From CAZMGB01 sp964565775 (lineage in GTDB: Bacteria > Chloroflexota > Dehalococcoidia > DSTF01 > JALHUB01), in assembly GCA_964565775.1 (NCBI GenBank), contig CAZMGB010000001.1, positions 62,001 through 126,000 of the forward strand: DNA of 64,000 bases, given 5' to 3'. Each line of letters starts with the position of its first letter. Position 1 is the first letter of the stretch. The notes under the pieces are model-generated. The model saw nothing but the letters and a program-made list of their open reading frames with translations. It was not told the origin of the DNA and searched no databases. Shown piece by piece: positions 35,455 to 43,957 of the stretch. The position numbers were made by a program, and so were the translations under genes.

Positions 35455-36378
35455 TCAGAACCCCTCCCCGACGAGAGCGATCTCCGGCTGGAGTTCGATG
35501 CCGAATCTGTCCATGACCCTCTCGCGGGCCAGCTCCATCAGCGCCTTGACGTCGGCGGCGCGGGCCTGCCCCGCATTGACGAAGAAGTTGGCGTGCTTGG
35601 GCGAGATCTGCGCGTCGCCGATGCGATGTCCGCGCAGCCCCACCTGGTCGATGAGCCACCAGGCGGGGTGCTCGGGCGTATTCTTGAAGACGGAGCCGGC
35701 GTTGCGGCCGCGCGGCTGGGCCTGTAAGCGCCGCTCATTCAGCTCGGCTACACGGCGGCCCAGCCGCTCACGGTCGCCGGCTTCCAGCTCGAACTCGGCC
35801 GCCAGGATTATCCGACTCTCCGGGCGATCGCGCGTGAAGGCGCTGCCCCTGTAGACGAGGCCCAGCTCGGGGGCCGGGATCCTGCGCTCGCTGTCGCCGT
35901 TGGTGGTAATGATGGCGACAAGCACGTCGGCAAGACAGCCGCCGTAGGCGCCCGCGTTGTAGACGACGGCGCCGCCGACGGTGCCGGGGATGCCGGCGGC
36001 CCACTCCAGGCCGGCCCAGCCCTGCTGAGAGAGCTGCCGTGCGAGCCCGGCGAAGCTCGCGCCTGACTCCGCCCGAAGAGTCATGACGCCTCCGGCGCCG
36101 GCCGGCAGTTGCTCGACGCGCCGCGCCCGGTTCTCGACGACGACGCCGCGGATGCCAGCATCGCCCGCCAGGATGTTGCTGCCGGAGCCGAGGATGAAGA
36201 ACGGCGTCTCTCGACGGCGGCACGCATCCCCGATGTGCCGCAGGTCGTCGGCGGAGCCCGCCACCACGTAGGCATCGGCCGGCCCGCCGATGCCGAACGT
36301 CGTGTGGCGGCTGAGAGGTTCGCCGAGCCTCACCACTGTGAATCGTCCTAGCTCCGTCAGAAGCTCCTGGCTGACCAC
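35455..36378 (-). CDS. murB: UDP-N-acetylenolpyruvoylglucosamine reductase
   Basis: A 307-residue FAD enzyme reducing UDP-GlcNAc-enolpyruvate to UDP-MurNAc. FAD-binding motifs: RHTTFGIGGPADAYV, GSGSNILAGD and AAGIPGTVGGAVVYNAGAYG. The catalytic Ser is in NAGSVFKNTPEHPAW, and the C-terminal HANFFVNAGQARAADV carries the Asn/Glu region. Subtype is close to MurB type II. The GTG start at 36378 lacks a strong ribosome-binding site, and 46 nt separate it from murC. Confidence 0.95.
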   Translation of the reverse strand: MVSQELLTELGRFTVVRLGEPLSRHTTFGIGGPADAYVVAGSADDLRHIGDACRRRETPFFILGSGSNILAGDAGIRGVVVENRARRVEQLPAGAGGVMTLRAESGASFAGLARQLSQQGWAGLEWAAGIPGTVGGAVVYNAGAYGGCLADVLVAIITTNGDSERRIPAPELGLVYRGSAFTRDRPESRIILAAEFELEAGDRERLGRRVAELNERRLQAQPRGRNAGSVFKNTPEHPAWWLIDQVGLRGHRIGDAQISPKHANFFVNAGQARAADVKALMELARERVMDRFGIELQPEIALVGEGF

Positions 36379-36424
36379 GTCTACTCGTTTCCCCCTGGAA
36401 GGCGGAACGCGAAACAGGACTTGG

Positions 36425-37882
36425 CTATCTCTTGCCGCGCGCCGTCTCCTCGCCTCGCTCTTTCAATCGTTGCAGCACCATCGGCGCTACCTGGTCGACG
36501 TCGCCGGCGCCGATCGTGAAGAGCACGTCGCCGGTCCGCAGCTCAGCCGCGGCCGCCCGTGCCGCCTCGGCGAAAGCAGCGACGAAGCGGGCGGCCGGCT
36601 TTCGGATGGCGGCAGCCAGGTCGCTGCCGGTCATGCCGGCGCCGGGCTCCTCGCGCGCGGCGTAGGTATCGGTTACGAAGAGCACGTCGAGCCCCTCGAA
36701 GCAGGTGCGGAAGCCCTCCAGCAAGTAGCGGCTGCGACTGTACGTGTGGGGCTGGAAGACGCCGACCAGGCGTCGGCCCGGGAAGCGCTCACGCGCTGCC
36801 GCCAGCGTCGCCCGCACCTCCGTCGGGTGGTGGGCATAGTCGTCCATGACGGTGACGCCGGCCGCCTCCCCGACCAGCTCGAAGCGCCGGCGGATGCCGC
36901 GGTACTCAGCCACCGCCTGCTGGGTGTACTCCAGTGGCAGGCCCAGGACGCGGGAGGCGGCGATGGCGGCCAGGGCGTTGGCCACGTTATGGCGGCCGGG
37001 CAAAGGCGTCCGAAAGTCGCCGTAGGGCCGGCCGCCCCGCAGGACCGCGAAAGAGTGACCTCCCTCTTCGTGGGGCTCGACGTCGACGGCGCTCCAGGTC
37101 GCCTCCTCATCCAGAGCGTAGAACTGGACGTCCTCCGTCTGGAGGCCACCCGCGCTGCTGGCCTGCCGCTCTAGGAGACCCTGAAGGAGGGCGCTGTCGG
37201 CGCAGGCGATGATGTGTCCTCGAGGCTCCACCTGCGATAGGAACTGGGCGAAAGCTGCGGCCAGCCTGTCGATGGAGCCGTAGATGTCCAGGTGGTCCGC
37301 CTCTATGTTGGTGACGACGGCGAGTTGGGGCCGGTACTGGAGGAAGGCGGCGTCGAACTCGTCCGCCTCCACCACGATGTGGCGCCCCTCACCCGCCGAG
37401 GCGTTCGTTCTCAGGTCGACCAGCTCGCCGCCGACCAGGAAGGTCGGATCGAGGCCCGAGCGCTGGAGGATGAAGGCCATGAGACCGGTGGTCGTGGACT
37501 TTCCGTGAGTGCCGGCGACGGCGACGCTGTAGGTCCCTTCCATCAGACGCGCCACCATCTGCGCCCGCTTGAGCACCGGGATGCCCCGACGCTGCGCCTC
37601 GGCCAGCTCCGGGTTGTCCGAGCGGGCGGCTGACGTGGCCACGAGCAGCCCCGCGTCTCCCAGGTGTTCGGCCCGGTGGCCCTCAAAGACGGTCGCTCCG
37701 AGCGCCGCGAGCCGCTCGGTGAGGGCGGAAGGTCGCACGTCTGAACCTGACACGGCGTGTCCGCGCGCCAGCAGGATCTGGGCGATGGCCGACATGTGCA
37801 TGCCGCCGATGCCCACGAGGTGGACGCGATGTGGAATAGCCTGCACTGTGGTCCGCTCTCCTTCTGCCGCTATTGCCCTCAT
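36425..37882 (-). CDS. murC: UDP-N-acetylmuramate--L-alanine ligase
   Basis: 485 residues. It adds L-Ala to UDP-MurNAc. RVHLVGIGGMHMSAIAQILL is the MurC N-terminal motif, VAVAGTHGKSTTTGLMAFIL the ATP P-loop, and VEADEFDAAFLQYRP and HHPTEVRATLAAAR later landmarks. ATG 37882 overlaps the murG stop as ATGA. The frame stays open much further upstream only because of high GC. The C-terminus (RLKERGEETARGKR) is a little longer than usual. Confidence 0.96.
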   Translation of the reverse strand: MRAIAAEGERTTVQAIPHRVHLVGIGGMHMSAIAQILLARGHAVSGSDVRPSALTERLAALGATVFEGHRAEHLGDAGLLVATSAARSDNPELAEAQRRGIPVLKRAQMVARLMEGTYSVAVAGTHGKSTTTGLMAFILQRSGLDPTFLVGGELVDLRTNASAGEGRHIVVEADEFDAAFLQYRPQLAVVTNIEADHLDIYGSIDRLAAAFAQFLSQVEPRGHIIACADSALLQGLLERQASSAGGLQTEDVQFYALDEEATWSAVDVEPHEEGGHSFAVLRGGRPYGDFRTPLPGRHNVANALAAIAASRVLGLPLEYTQQAVAEYRGIRRRFELVGEAAGVTVMDDYAHHPTEVRATLAAARERFPGRRLVGVFQPHTYSRSRYLLEGFRTCFEGLDVLFVTDTYAAREEPGAGMTGSDLAAAIRKPAARFVAAFAEAARAAAAELRTGDVLFTIGAGDVDQVAPMVLQRLKERGEETARGKR

Positions 37883-38976
37883 GCCGCCGCCTCGATAAGC
37901 ACCCGCGCGATATTCCGCGCCGCGTCGGGTCGGGCGAGCCGCCGCATCGCCGCGGCCATCTCCTCTCGCCGCGCATCGTCTGTGAGCAGCGAACGGATCA
38001 GCGAGAACAGGTTCGAGAGGGCCTCGTCCTCGAGTTGCACGGCCGCTCCCTGCTCGACGAGGTGGCGGGCGTTCCAGCGCTGGTGTCCTCCCGCGTGGGG
38101 GTAGGGCACAAGGACGGCGGGCAGGCCCAGCGCCGGCAGCTCGCCCAGGCAGGAAGCGCCCGAACGCATGACGGCAAGGTCGGCAGCGGCCATCGCCCAC
38201 GGCATCTCCTCGTGCAGGTAGGCGTAGAGGTGGTAGCCGGCGCGCAGCCCGTTGGGCAGTCGCCGCTCGACCTGGCGAAGCCACTCTTCGTCGGCGGCGC
38301 CGGCGATGTGGATGACTTGACATAACTCCAGGAGCCGTGATAGATCGCTGGCGATACTCCGGTTGATGCTGTGGGCCCCCTGACTGGCGCCGCTGACCAG
38401 GAGCGTCTTTCGGTCGGGGTTAAGGCTCAGCCGCTGCCGCCCCTCATCCTTCCGCGCCTCGAAAAACGCCTCGCGGACGGGATAGCCGGTGACGACGGTC
38501 TTGGCGGCGGGCAGGCGGCCGAGGGAGGCGTCGGTGGTTGCGACGACCTTGCTGGCCAGGCGGGCCAGAAGGCGTACTGCCCAGCCCGGACGCACGTCCG
38601 GCAGATAGACGACGAGAGGGATACGGCGCCGCCAGGCCGCTACGGCGACGGGCACGCTGGCATAGCCGCCGGTGGCGAATACGATTTCCGGCCTAACGCG
38701 GCCCAGTATGCGGAGCGCCTGAACGGTGCCGAGCGCCAGGCTGAATATGCCGCGCGCCATCGCCCAGGGGGCACCGACGCGAAGGGCACCTGCTCGCACC
38801 GCCTGGAACGGGACTCCCTCACGCGCGACCAGCTCGTCCTCGGCTCTGCCTCGCGTCCCTACGTAGAGCAAGTCAAGCTCCTCGCGCTCTCCCAGCTCCT
38901 GGCGGAGGGCCGACGCCACCGCCAGGGCCGGATAGACGTGTCCGCCTGTACCCCCTCCCGAAAGCACCACCTTCAC
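37879..38976 (-). CDS. murG: Undecaprenyl-PP-MurNAc-pentapeptide N-acetylglucosaminyltransferase
   Basis: A 365-residue GT28 enzyme making lipid II from lipid I on the inner membrane face. KVVLSGGGTGGHVYPALAVA is the first glycine-rich loop, FATGGYASVPVAVAAW the second, and LLVSGASQGAHSINRS the hinge. MRSGASCLGELPALGLPAVLVPYPHAG (in its parts SGASCLGELPALG and LVPYPHAGGHQ) binds UDP-GlcNAc. The GTG start at 38976 overlaps the ftsW stop as GTGA. Confidence 0.95.
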   Translation of the reverse strand: MKVVLSGGGTGGHVYPALAVASALRQELGEREELDLLYVGTRGRAEDELVAREGVPFQAVRAGALRVGAPWAMARGIFSLALGTVQALRILGRVRPEIVFATGGYASVPVAVAAWRRRIPLVVYLPDVRPGWAVRLLARLASKVVATTDASLGRLPAAKTVVTGYPVREAFFEARKDEGRQRLSLNPDRKTLLVSGASQGAHSINRSIASDLSRLLELCQVIHIAGAADEEWLRQVERRLPNGLRAGYHLYAYLHEEMPWAMAAADLAVMRSGASCLGELPALGLPAVLVPYPHAGGHQRWNARHLVEQGAAVQLEDEALSNLFSLIRSLLTDDARREEMAAAMRRLARPDAARNIARVLIEAAA

Positions 38977-40172
38977 CCTGCTCCTCTTCGGGGCGGGCTC
39001 CGGCCTGAGGCGTGGCCGAAGTTGAGAGCCCGGGCCCGCCCCTTCGCCGTGCCTGCGCGCCTCTCAGTCTCCATGTACTTCTGACCGGTGCCGTAGCGTG
39101 AGACGCTGAGGAGGATGCCCACTCCTGCGAGGGCGGCCGCCAGGGCCGACCCGCCGTAGCTCAGGAACGGCAGCGGGATGCCCGTGAGGGGTATGGAGCG
39201 CGTCGTGCCGCCGATGTTTATGAGAGTTTGGAACGCTATCCAGGTGGTCACGCCCACGGCGAGAAAGGCGCCGAAGTCGTCGCGGGCGTGCAGCATCACG
39301 CGCAGTCCCCGGAAGACAAGCGCTCCGAACAGGATGATCACCACTACAGCGCCGATGAAGCCCATCTCCTCGCCGATGATGGCGAAGATGCCGTCGGTAT
39401 GGGCGCTTGGGACGTAGAAGAACTTCTGCCGGCTCGCTCCGAGCCCCAGGCCGCCGATGCCGCCGCTGCCCAGAGCGATGAGCAACTGGAGGATGTGAAA
39501 CCCGCGCCCTGCCGGATCGTCCTCGGCTGAGGTGAAGGCGAAGATGCGGTCCGCCCGGTAGCCGCCCGCGACGATGAGAAGGCTGGTGGCCACGCCCCCG
39601 GCCATCAGCAGAGCCAGCAGGTGCGTGAGGGAGGCCCCGGCCACGAAGAAGAGAGTGAGCATGGTCAGGACGATGACGATGGCTGTGCCGAGGTCCGGCT
39701 CCAGCAGGATCAGGCCGCCCACCATGCCCACCAGGACGACGAACGGGACGAGCCCCATTGCGAAGCTCCTGACGCTGCGTCCCCTGCTGGCGAGCCAGGC
39801 CGAGATGTAGATGATGAGGGCTACCTTTGCGAATTCGCTCGGCTGGATCGGGGGCAGCGGACCCAACGCCAGCCAGCGGCTCGCCCCGTTTCTCTCGAGG
39901 CCGATGCCGGGCACCAGCACTACCATCAGGCTCGCCACCGCCACTATCATCAGCAGCGGGCTTGCGTAGCGGAGCAGGCGGTAGTCTGTTCGCATGAGGA
40001 ACAGCAGCAGGCAGACGCCGATGCCGGCCCAGACGGCCTGTCGGGCGATGAAGTAGGTGGCGTCGTTGTACTCGAGCTGTCCCACGGCGAAGCTGGCGCT
40101 GTACACGATTATGAGCCCCAGCACCAGCAGCACCGCCACCAGGCCCAGGATCATGTAATCGGGCTGGCCCAC
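38973..40172 (-). CDS. ftsW: SEDS peptidoglycan glycosyltransferase FtsW
   Basis: 399 residues, about ten membrane helices. SEDS signatures: PPIQPSEFAKVALIIYIS, LLEPDLGTAIVIVLTML, GLGASRQKFFYVPSAHTDGI (split at the conserved extracellular loop) and PFLSYGGSALAAALAGVGIL near the end. It polymerises septal glycan together with the class B PBP encoded upstream in the cluster. GTG start at 40172. An ATG six codons later is the alternative, since ribosome-binding sites are weak for both. Confidence 0.93.
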   Translation of the reverse strand: MGQPDYMILGLVAVLLVLGLIIVYSASFAVGQLEYNDATYFIARQAVWAGIGVCLLLFLMRTDYRLLRYASPLLMIVAVASLMVVLVPGIGLERNGASRWLALGPLPPIQPSEFAKVALIIYISAWLASRGRSVRSFAMGLVPFVVLVGMVGGLILLEPDLGTAIVIVLTMLTLFFVAGASLTHLLALLMAGGVATSLLIVAGGYRADRIFAFTSAEDDPAGRGFHILQLLIALGSGGIGGLGLGASRQKFFYVPSAHTDGIFAIIGEEMGFIGAVVVIILFGALVFRGLRVMLHARDDFGAFLAVGVTTWIAFQTLINIGGTTRSIPLTGIPLPFLSYGGSALAAALAGVGILLSVSRYGTGQKYMETERRAGTAKGRARALNFGHASGRSPPRRGAG

Positions 40173-40198
40173 GCGCAGACGGCTCGTTACGGTAGCGG

Positions 40199-41605
40199 CT
40201 ATGGCGGCTGCCCTCCCTGGCTCCTCTTCATGCGGCGAACGGTGCGGCGGAAGTCGTCGCCGCGCTCCTCGAAATTCTCATAGGCGTCGAAGCTGGTGCA
40301 GGCGGGCGAGAGTAGCACTACGTCTCCGGGCTGCGCCTCTTCGCGGGCGGCCCGCACCGCCTCCGCAAGCGTCTCAACTCGACGGATGGGGACGTCGCAA
40401 CCGCCTTCCGCGCCGCTGCCAGCCCGAAGCGCCTCCTCCAGGAGCGGACCCGCCTCGCCGAAGAGTATCGCGGCTCGACAGCGGCGGCAGGCCTCTGTGG
40501 CCAGCTCCGCCAGCGGCAGATGCTTCTCACGGCCGCCCAGGAGCAGGACCACCGGCTCGGCGAACGACCGCAGCCCGGCGAGCGCCCGCCCTGGAGTCGT
40601 GGCGATGCTGTCGTTGTAGTAGGCGACGCCATCGACCCGCTCGACCAGCTCCAGCCGGTGGGGCGCCGGCCGGAAGCTCCGTACGGCGCTCGCGATGGCA
40701 TCGGGCTCGATGCAGCAGAGGGCGGCGACGGCGGTGGCGGCCGCCACGTTTTCGATGTTGTGGTCGCCGCGCAGGGGGATGTCGGCGGCCGGCAGGACCG
40801 GCGTCTCGCGGCCCTGGCGGCGCAAGACGATGACGCCGTCACGAAGGAAGGCGCCATCGCCGGGCACCGGCCCGCGGCCGCTGAAGAAGGCCACGTCCCC
40901 CGCCGCTTCCGATGCCATCGCGCGCGTTTCGGCGTTGTCATAGCTCAGGACGGTCCAGTCGCCCGGCCCCTGGTAGCGGATGAGGTTGCGCTTGAGGGCC
41001 ACGTAGTCGGGCCAGGAGTAGCGGTCGAGGTGGTTGGGCGTCACGTTGAGGACGCAAGCGATGTGCGGGCTGCGCTCCGTCAGCTCGAGCTGTGTGTGGC
41101 TCATCTCCAGCACTACCCAGGTCTCGGCCGTAATCTCCTCCAGCAGACTCAGCAGCCCCACGCCGATGTTTCCCCCGACGACGTGCGGCCGTCCGGCAGC
41201 CTCGAACATGGCGCCCACAAGGCTCACCGTCGTTGTCTTGCCGCTGCTGCCTGTGATGCCGACGACCGGGCCCGGGCAGAGCTCCAGAAAGAGCCGCGTC
41301 ATGGAGCTAAGGGGGATACCCTTTTCGCGGGCGGCGGCCAGGGCTGGGATGCTCAGCGGAACGCCCTGAGAGACGAAGACGACATCAGCGCCCGCGACGT
41401 CGGCGACGGCGTTCGCGCCCAACGAGAGGCGCACCGGCAACCCTTCGAGCTGGCGCAGGCGGGGAGCGAGCCGGTCCTCCGTCTTGACGTCGCTGACGGT
41501 GACCGCGGCGCCCTGGGCCATCAGGAAACGCACCAGGTCAACTCCCTCGATGCCCAGTCCCATCACCGTCACCCTACGGCCTCTAAGGTCCGGATAACCT
41601 GTCAT
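40199..41605 (-). CDS. murD: UDP-N-acetylmuramoylalanine--D-glutamate ligase
   Basis: 468 residues. It adds D-Glu to UDP-MurNAc-L-Ala. N-terminal RVTVMGLGIEGVDLVRFLM, ATP loop VGITGSSGKTTTVSLVGAMF, VLEMSHTQLELTERSPHIA, NVTPNHLDRY, and the C-terminal domain start YYNDSIATTPGRALAGLRSF all fit MurD. The serine-rich P-loop (SSGKTTT) is a normal variant. ATG 41605; the gap to mraY is 12 nt. 26 nt separate it from ftsW. Confidence 0.95.
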   Translation of the reverse strand: MTGYPDLRGRRVTVMGLGIEGVDLVRFLMAQGAAVTVSDVKTEDRLAPRLRQLEGLPVRLSLGANAVADVAGADVVFVSQGVPLSIPALAAAREKGIPLSSMTRLFLELCPGPVVGITGSSGKTTTVSLVGAMFEAAGRPHVVGGNIGVGLLSLLEEITAETWVVLEMSHTQLELTERSPHIACVLNVTPNHLDRYSWPDYVALKRNLIRYQGPGDWTVLSYDNAETRAMASEAAGDVAFFSGRGPVPGDGAFLRDGVIVLRRQGRETPVLPAADIPLRGDHNIENVAAATAVAALCCIEPDAIASAVRSFRPAPHRLELVERVDGVAYYNDSIATTPGRALAGLRSFAEPVVLLLGGREKHLPLAELATEACRRCRAAILFGEAGPLLEEALRAGSGAEGGCDVPIRRVETLAEAVRAAREEAQPGDVVLLSPACTSFDAYENFEERGDDFRRTVRRMKRSQGGQPP

Positions 41606-41617
41606 AGCATTTTATCA

Positions 41618-42577
41618 CTAATCTGTCAAGGCCAGTGCGATGCCCAGAAGCCCGCCCACCATGCCGATAAGCCAGAATCTCGTCACGATCTGTGGTTCGG
41701 ACCACCCCAGAAGCTCGAAATGATGGTGGAGAGGGCTCATGCGCAGAATCCGCCGCCCGCCGGTGAGCCGGAAGTAGACGATCTGTACGACATCGGACAG
41801 CGCCTCCATGACGAAGACGATGCCTATCACCGGCAGGAGGATCCACCAGCCGGTCATGAGCGCGACTACGGCCAGGGTGGCACCGAGGGCCATCGCCCCC
41901 GTATCGCCCATGAACAGCCGCGCCGGGTGGGCGTTGTACCAGAGGAAGCCGAGGGTCGCCCCGACCACAGTGAAGGAGAAAGTGGCGAGAAACGTCTGCT
42001 CCTGGAGAAAGGCGATGACCCCGTAGGCCCCGAAGGCGAGGGCGGTCGTACCGCCAGCCAGGGAATCGAGGCCGTCGGTAATGGCGACGGCGCTGGTCGT
42101 CGCCATCATGGTCACAATGGCCACCAGTATGTACACCGGCCCAATGCTGTACTTGCCGAAGTGCGGAACGTTGATGCTCTCGACGTCCAGGTTGAAGTAG
42201 AGGATGAGGGCGGCGACGACGGCCAGCACAAACAGCAGCGATAGCTTGAGTCGCTTGTTGAGCGCCCTCTGTACGCGACCCTCCAATGTCAGGAGGTCGT
42301 CTACGAGCCCGAGGCCGCCCGCTGCGACGATGACGCCGAGGGGGAGAAAGATCGAGAGCTTGTCGAAGAGGTTGGTCGGGGCGGTCACGAGGAAGACCGT
42401 GCCGAAGATGAGGAGGCCGCCCACGGTGGGTGTTCCCGCCTTCGCGGAGTGAGAGGCGGGCCCGTCCGCGCTGATCGCCTTGCCCCAGCCCCGGCGTTGC
42501 AGCAGACGCACCAGCGGCTCGCCTGCAATCAGGGAGACCACGAACGCCGAAGCGCCGACGACAAGCGCGTATACCAT
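41618..42577 (-). CDS. mraY: Phospho-N-acetylmuramoyl-pentapeptide transferase
   Basis: A 319-residue polytopic enzyme transferring phospho-MurNAc-pentapeptide to undecaprenyl phosphate to form lipid I. KAGTPTVGGLLIFGTVFL, GLVDDLLTLEGR with the Asp pair, ITDGLDSLAGGTTALAF and FLWYNAHPARLFMGDTGAMA (the nucleophile and Mg region) are present. The ending RMSPLHHHFELLGWSE is the HHH loop typical of MraY. ATG 42577 lies 2 nt after the murF stop. Slightly shorter than the E. coli enzyme, as in many Gram-positives. Confidence 0.96.
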   Translation of the reverse strand: MVYALVVGASAFVVSLIAGEPLVRLLQRRGWGKAISADGPASHSAKAGTPTVGGLLIFGTVFLVTAPTNLFDKLSIFLPLGVIVAAGGLGLVDDLLTLEGRVQRALNKRLKLSLLFVLAVVAALILYFNLDVESINVPHFGKYSIGPVYILVAIVTMMATTSAVAITDGLDSLAGGTTALAFGAYGVIAFLQEQTFLATFSFTVVGATLGFLWYNAHPARLFMGDTGAMALGATLAVVALMTGWWILLPVIGIVFVMEALSDVVQIVYFRLTGGRRILRMSPLHHHFELLGWSEPQIVTRFWLIGMVGGLLGIALALTD

Positions 42578-42579
42578 CT

Positions 42580-43938
42580 TCAGTCCCTCAAGGTTGGCAC
42601 GACCGTCTCCAGGGCCATGGCCCGAGACGCTTTTAGCAGGACGACGTCGCCTGCCGCCAGCCGCTCCCTCAGGTCCGCGGCCGCCTCCTCCTTCGACGGC
42701 CAGTGGCTGACGTTCGCGTTGCCGCTCACCCTCGCCTCCTCGGCGATGAGACGGCCCAGGTCGCCGACGGTGTAGACGAGCTGCGCGACCTCGCCGGCGC
42801 GGCGGCCCACCGCCCGGTGCCCCACCTCTTCCAGCATCCCCAGCTCGCGCATGTCGCCCAGGAGCACGATGCGTCGGCCCGCGAGCTCGCCCAGCAGGTC
42901 GAGGGCGGCCATCATCGAGGAGGGGCTGGCGTTGTAGGTGTCATCGATGATGGTGGAGCCGTTCCTGCCGCGATGCACCTGAAGGCGCAAGGGGACGCGG
43001 GCCCCGGCCAGGGCGTCCGCCACCTCCGCCATCGACATGCCTTCGGAGAGCCCGGCGGCAGCGGCGGCGAGCGCATTGTGGATGGTGTGCCGGCCCGGCA
43101 AGCTCGTGCGGGCCCTTGCCTTCTTGCCGGCGTGCTCAATGGTGAAGGAGATTCCCTCCAGACCCTGACTGTCCAGGTCGACTCCGCGCACGTCGCAGGC
43201 AGCGGATGTCCCGTAGCTGAGGATCGATGCCCTCGTCTTGCCGGCCATGCTCGCGACGGCGGGGTCGTCGCCGTTGAGGATGGCGACGCCGTCGGGCGGC
43301 AGGCTCTCCACCAGCTCAGCCTTGGCAGCCGCAATCGCCTCCAGGCTGCCGAGCCTTTCCAGATGGGATGGCCCCACGTTGGTGACGACACCTACCTGCG
43401 GCCGCGCGATCTCGCAGAGGAGGCGGATCTCGCCGGGCGCATACATCCCCATTTCGAGGACGGCCCGCTGGTGACGACCGCTCAGCTCCAGGAGCGTCAG
43501 GGGCAGCCCAACCTCATTATTGTAGTTGGCCTCGTTCTTGAGCACCCGGTAGCGGGCGCCCAGCACGGCCGCCGTGATCTCTTTCGTCGTCGTCTTGCCG
43601 ACGCTGCCGGTTATGCCGACCACGCGCACGGGCCTCGCCTCGCGGCGGGCGGCCGCCAGGCGCTGAAGCGCCGCCAGCGTGTCGGGCACGACGAAGACGG
43701 CGACGGCCGGAGCAGCATCCGCGGGGCAGCTGGTGATAAGGCCGCGCGCTCCGCGGGCCAGGGCGTCGCCGATGAACGCGTGGCCGTCTTCGCGCTCGCC
43801 CGGCAAGGCAACGAAGAGGTCGCCCGGCTCTACCATGCGCGAGTCCGTCGCCACGCGCCGGAACCTCTTCGCCGGCCCGCGTCTCTGCGTGCGCAGGAGT
43901 GGTGCGAGACTACGCTCTACTTCAGCGGCGCTGATCAT
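42580..43938 (-). CDS. murF: UDP-N-acetylmuramoyl-tripeptide--D-alanyl-D-alanine ligase
   Basis: 452 residues. It adds the D-Ala-D-Ala dipeptide to complete the pentapeptide. DLFVALPGEREDGHAFIGDA is the N-terminal MurF motif, VGITGSVGKTTTKEITAAVL the P-loop, NEANYNNEVGLPLTLLEL follows, and IIDDTYNASPSSMMAALDLL is the diagnostic MurF segment. ATG 43938. Only 19 nt separate it from the PBP gene, where murE sits in most dcw clusters, so murE is absent rather than missed. Confidence 0.95.
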   Translation of the reverse strand: MISAAEVERSLAPLLRTQRRGPAKRFRRVATDSRMVEPGDLFVALPGEREDGHAFIGDALARGARGLITSCPADAAPAVAVFVVPDTLAALQRLAAARREARPVRVVGITGSVGKTTTKEITAAVLGARYRVLKNEANYNNEVGLPLTLLELSGRHQRAVLEMGMYAPGEIRLLCEIARPQVGVVTNVGPSHLERLGSLEAIAAAKAELVESLPPDGVAILNGDDPAVASMAGKTRASILSYGTSAACDVRGVDLDSQGLEGISFTIEHAGKKARARTSLPGRHTIHNALAAAAAGLSEGMSMAEVADALAGARVPLRLQVHRGRNGSTIIDDTYNASPSSMMAALDLLGELAGRRIVLLGDMRELGMLEEVGHRAVGRRAGEVAQLVYTVGDLGRLIAEEARVSGNANVSHWPSKEEAAADLRERLAAGDVVLLKASRAMALETVVPTLRD

Positions 43939-43957
43939 GACAGGAGCGGATGCACTT

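Noticed and set aside
37883..38323. 147-codon N-terminal extension of murC
   Set aside because: It overlaps murG completely and is Arg/Pro-rich noise. murC homology starts near residue 16 after ATG 37882.
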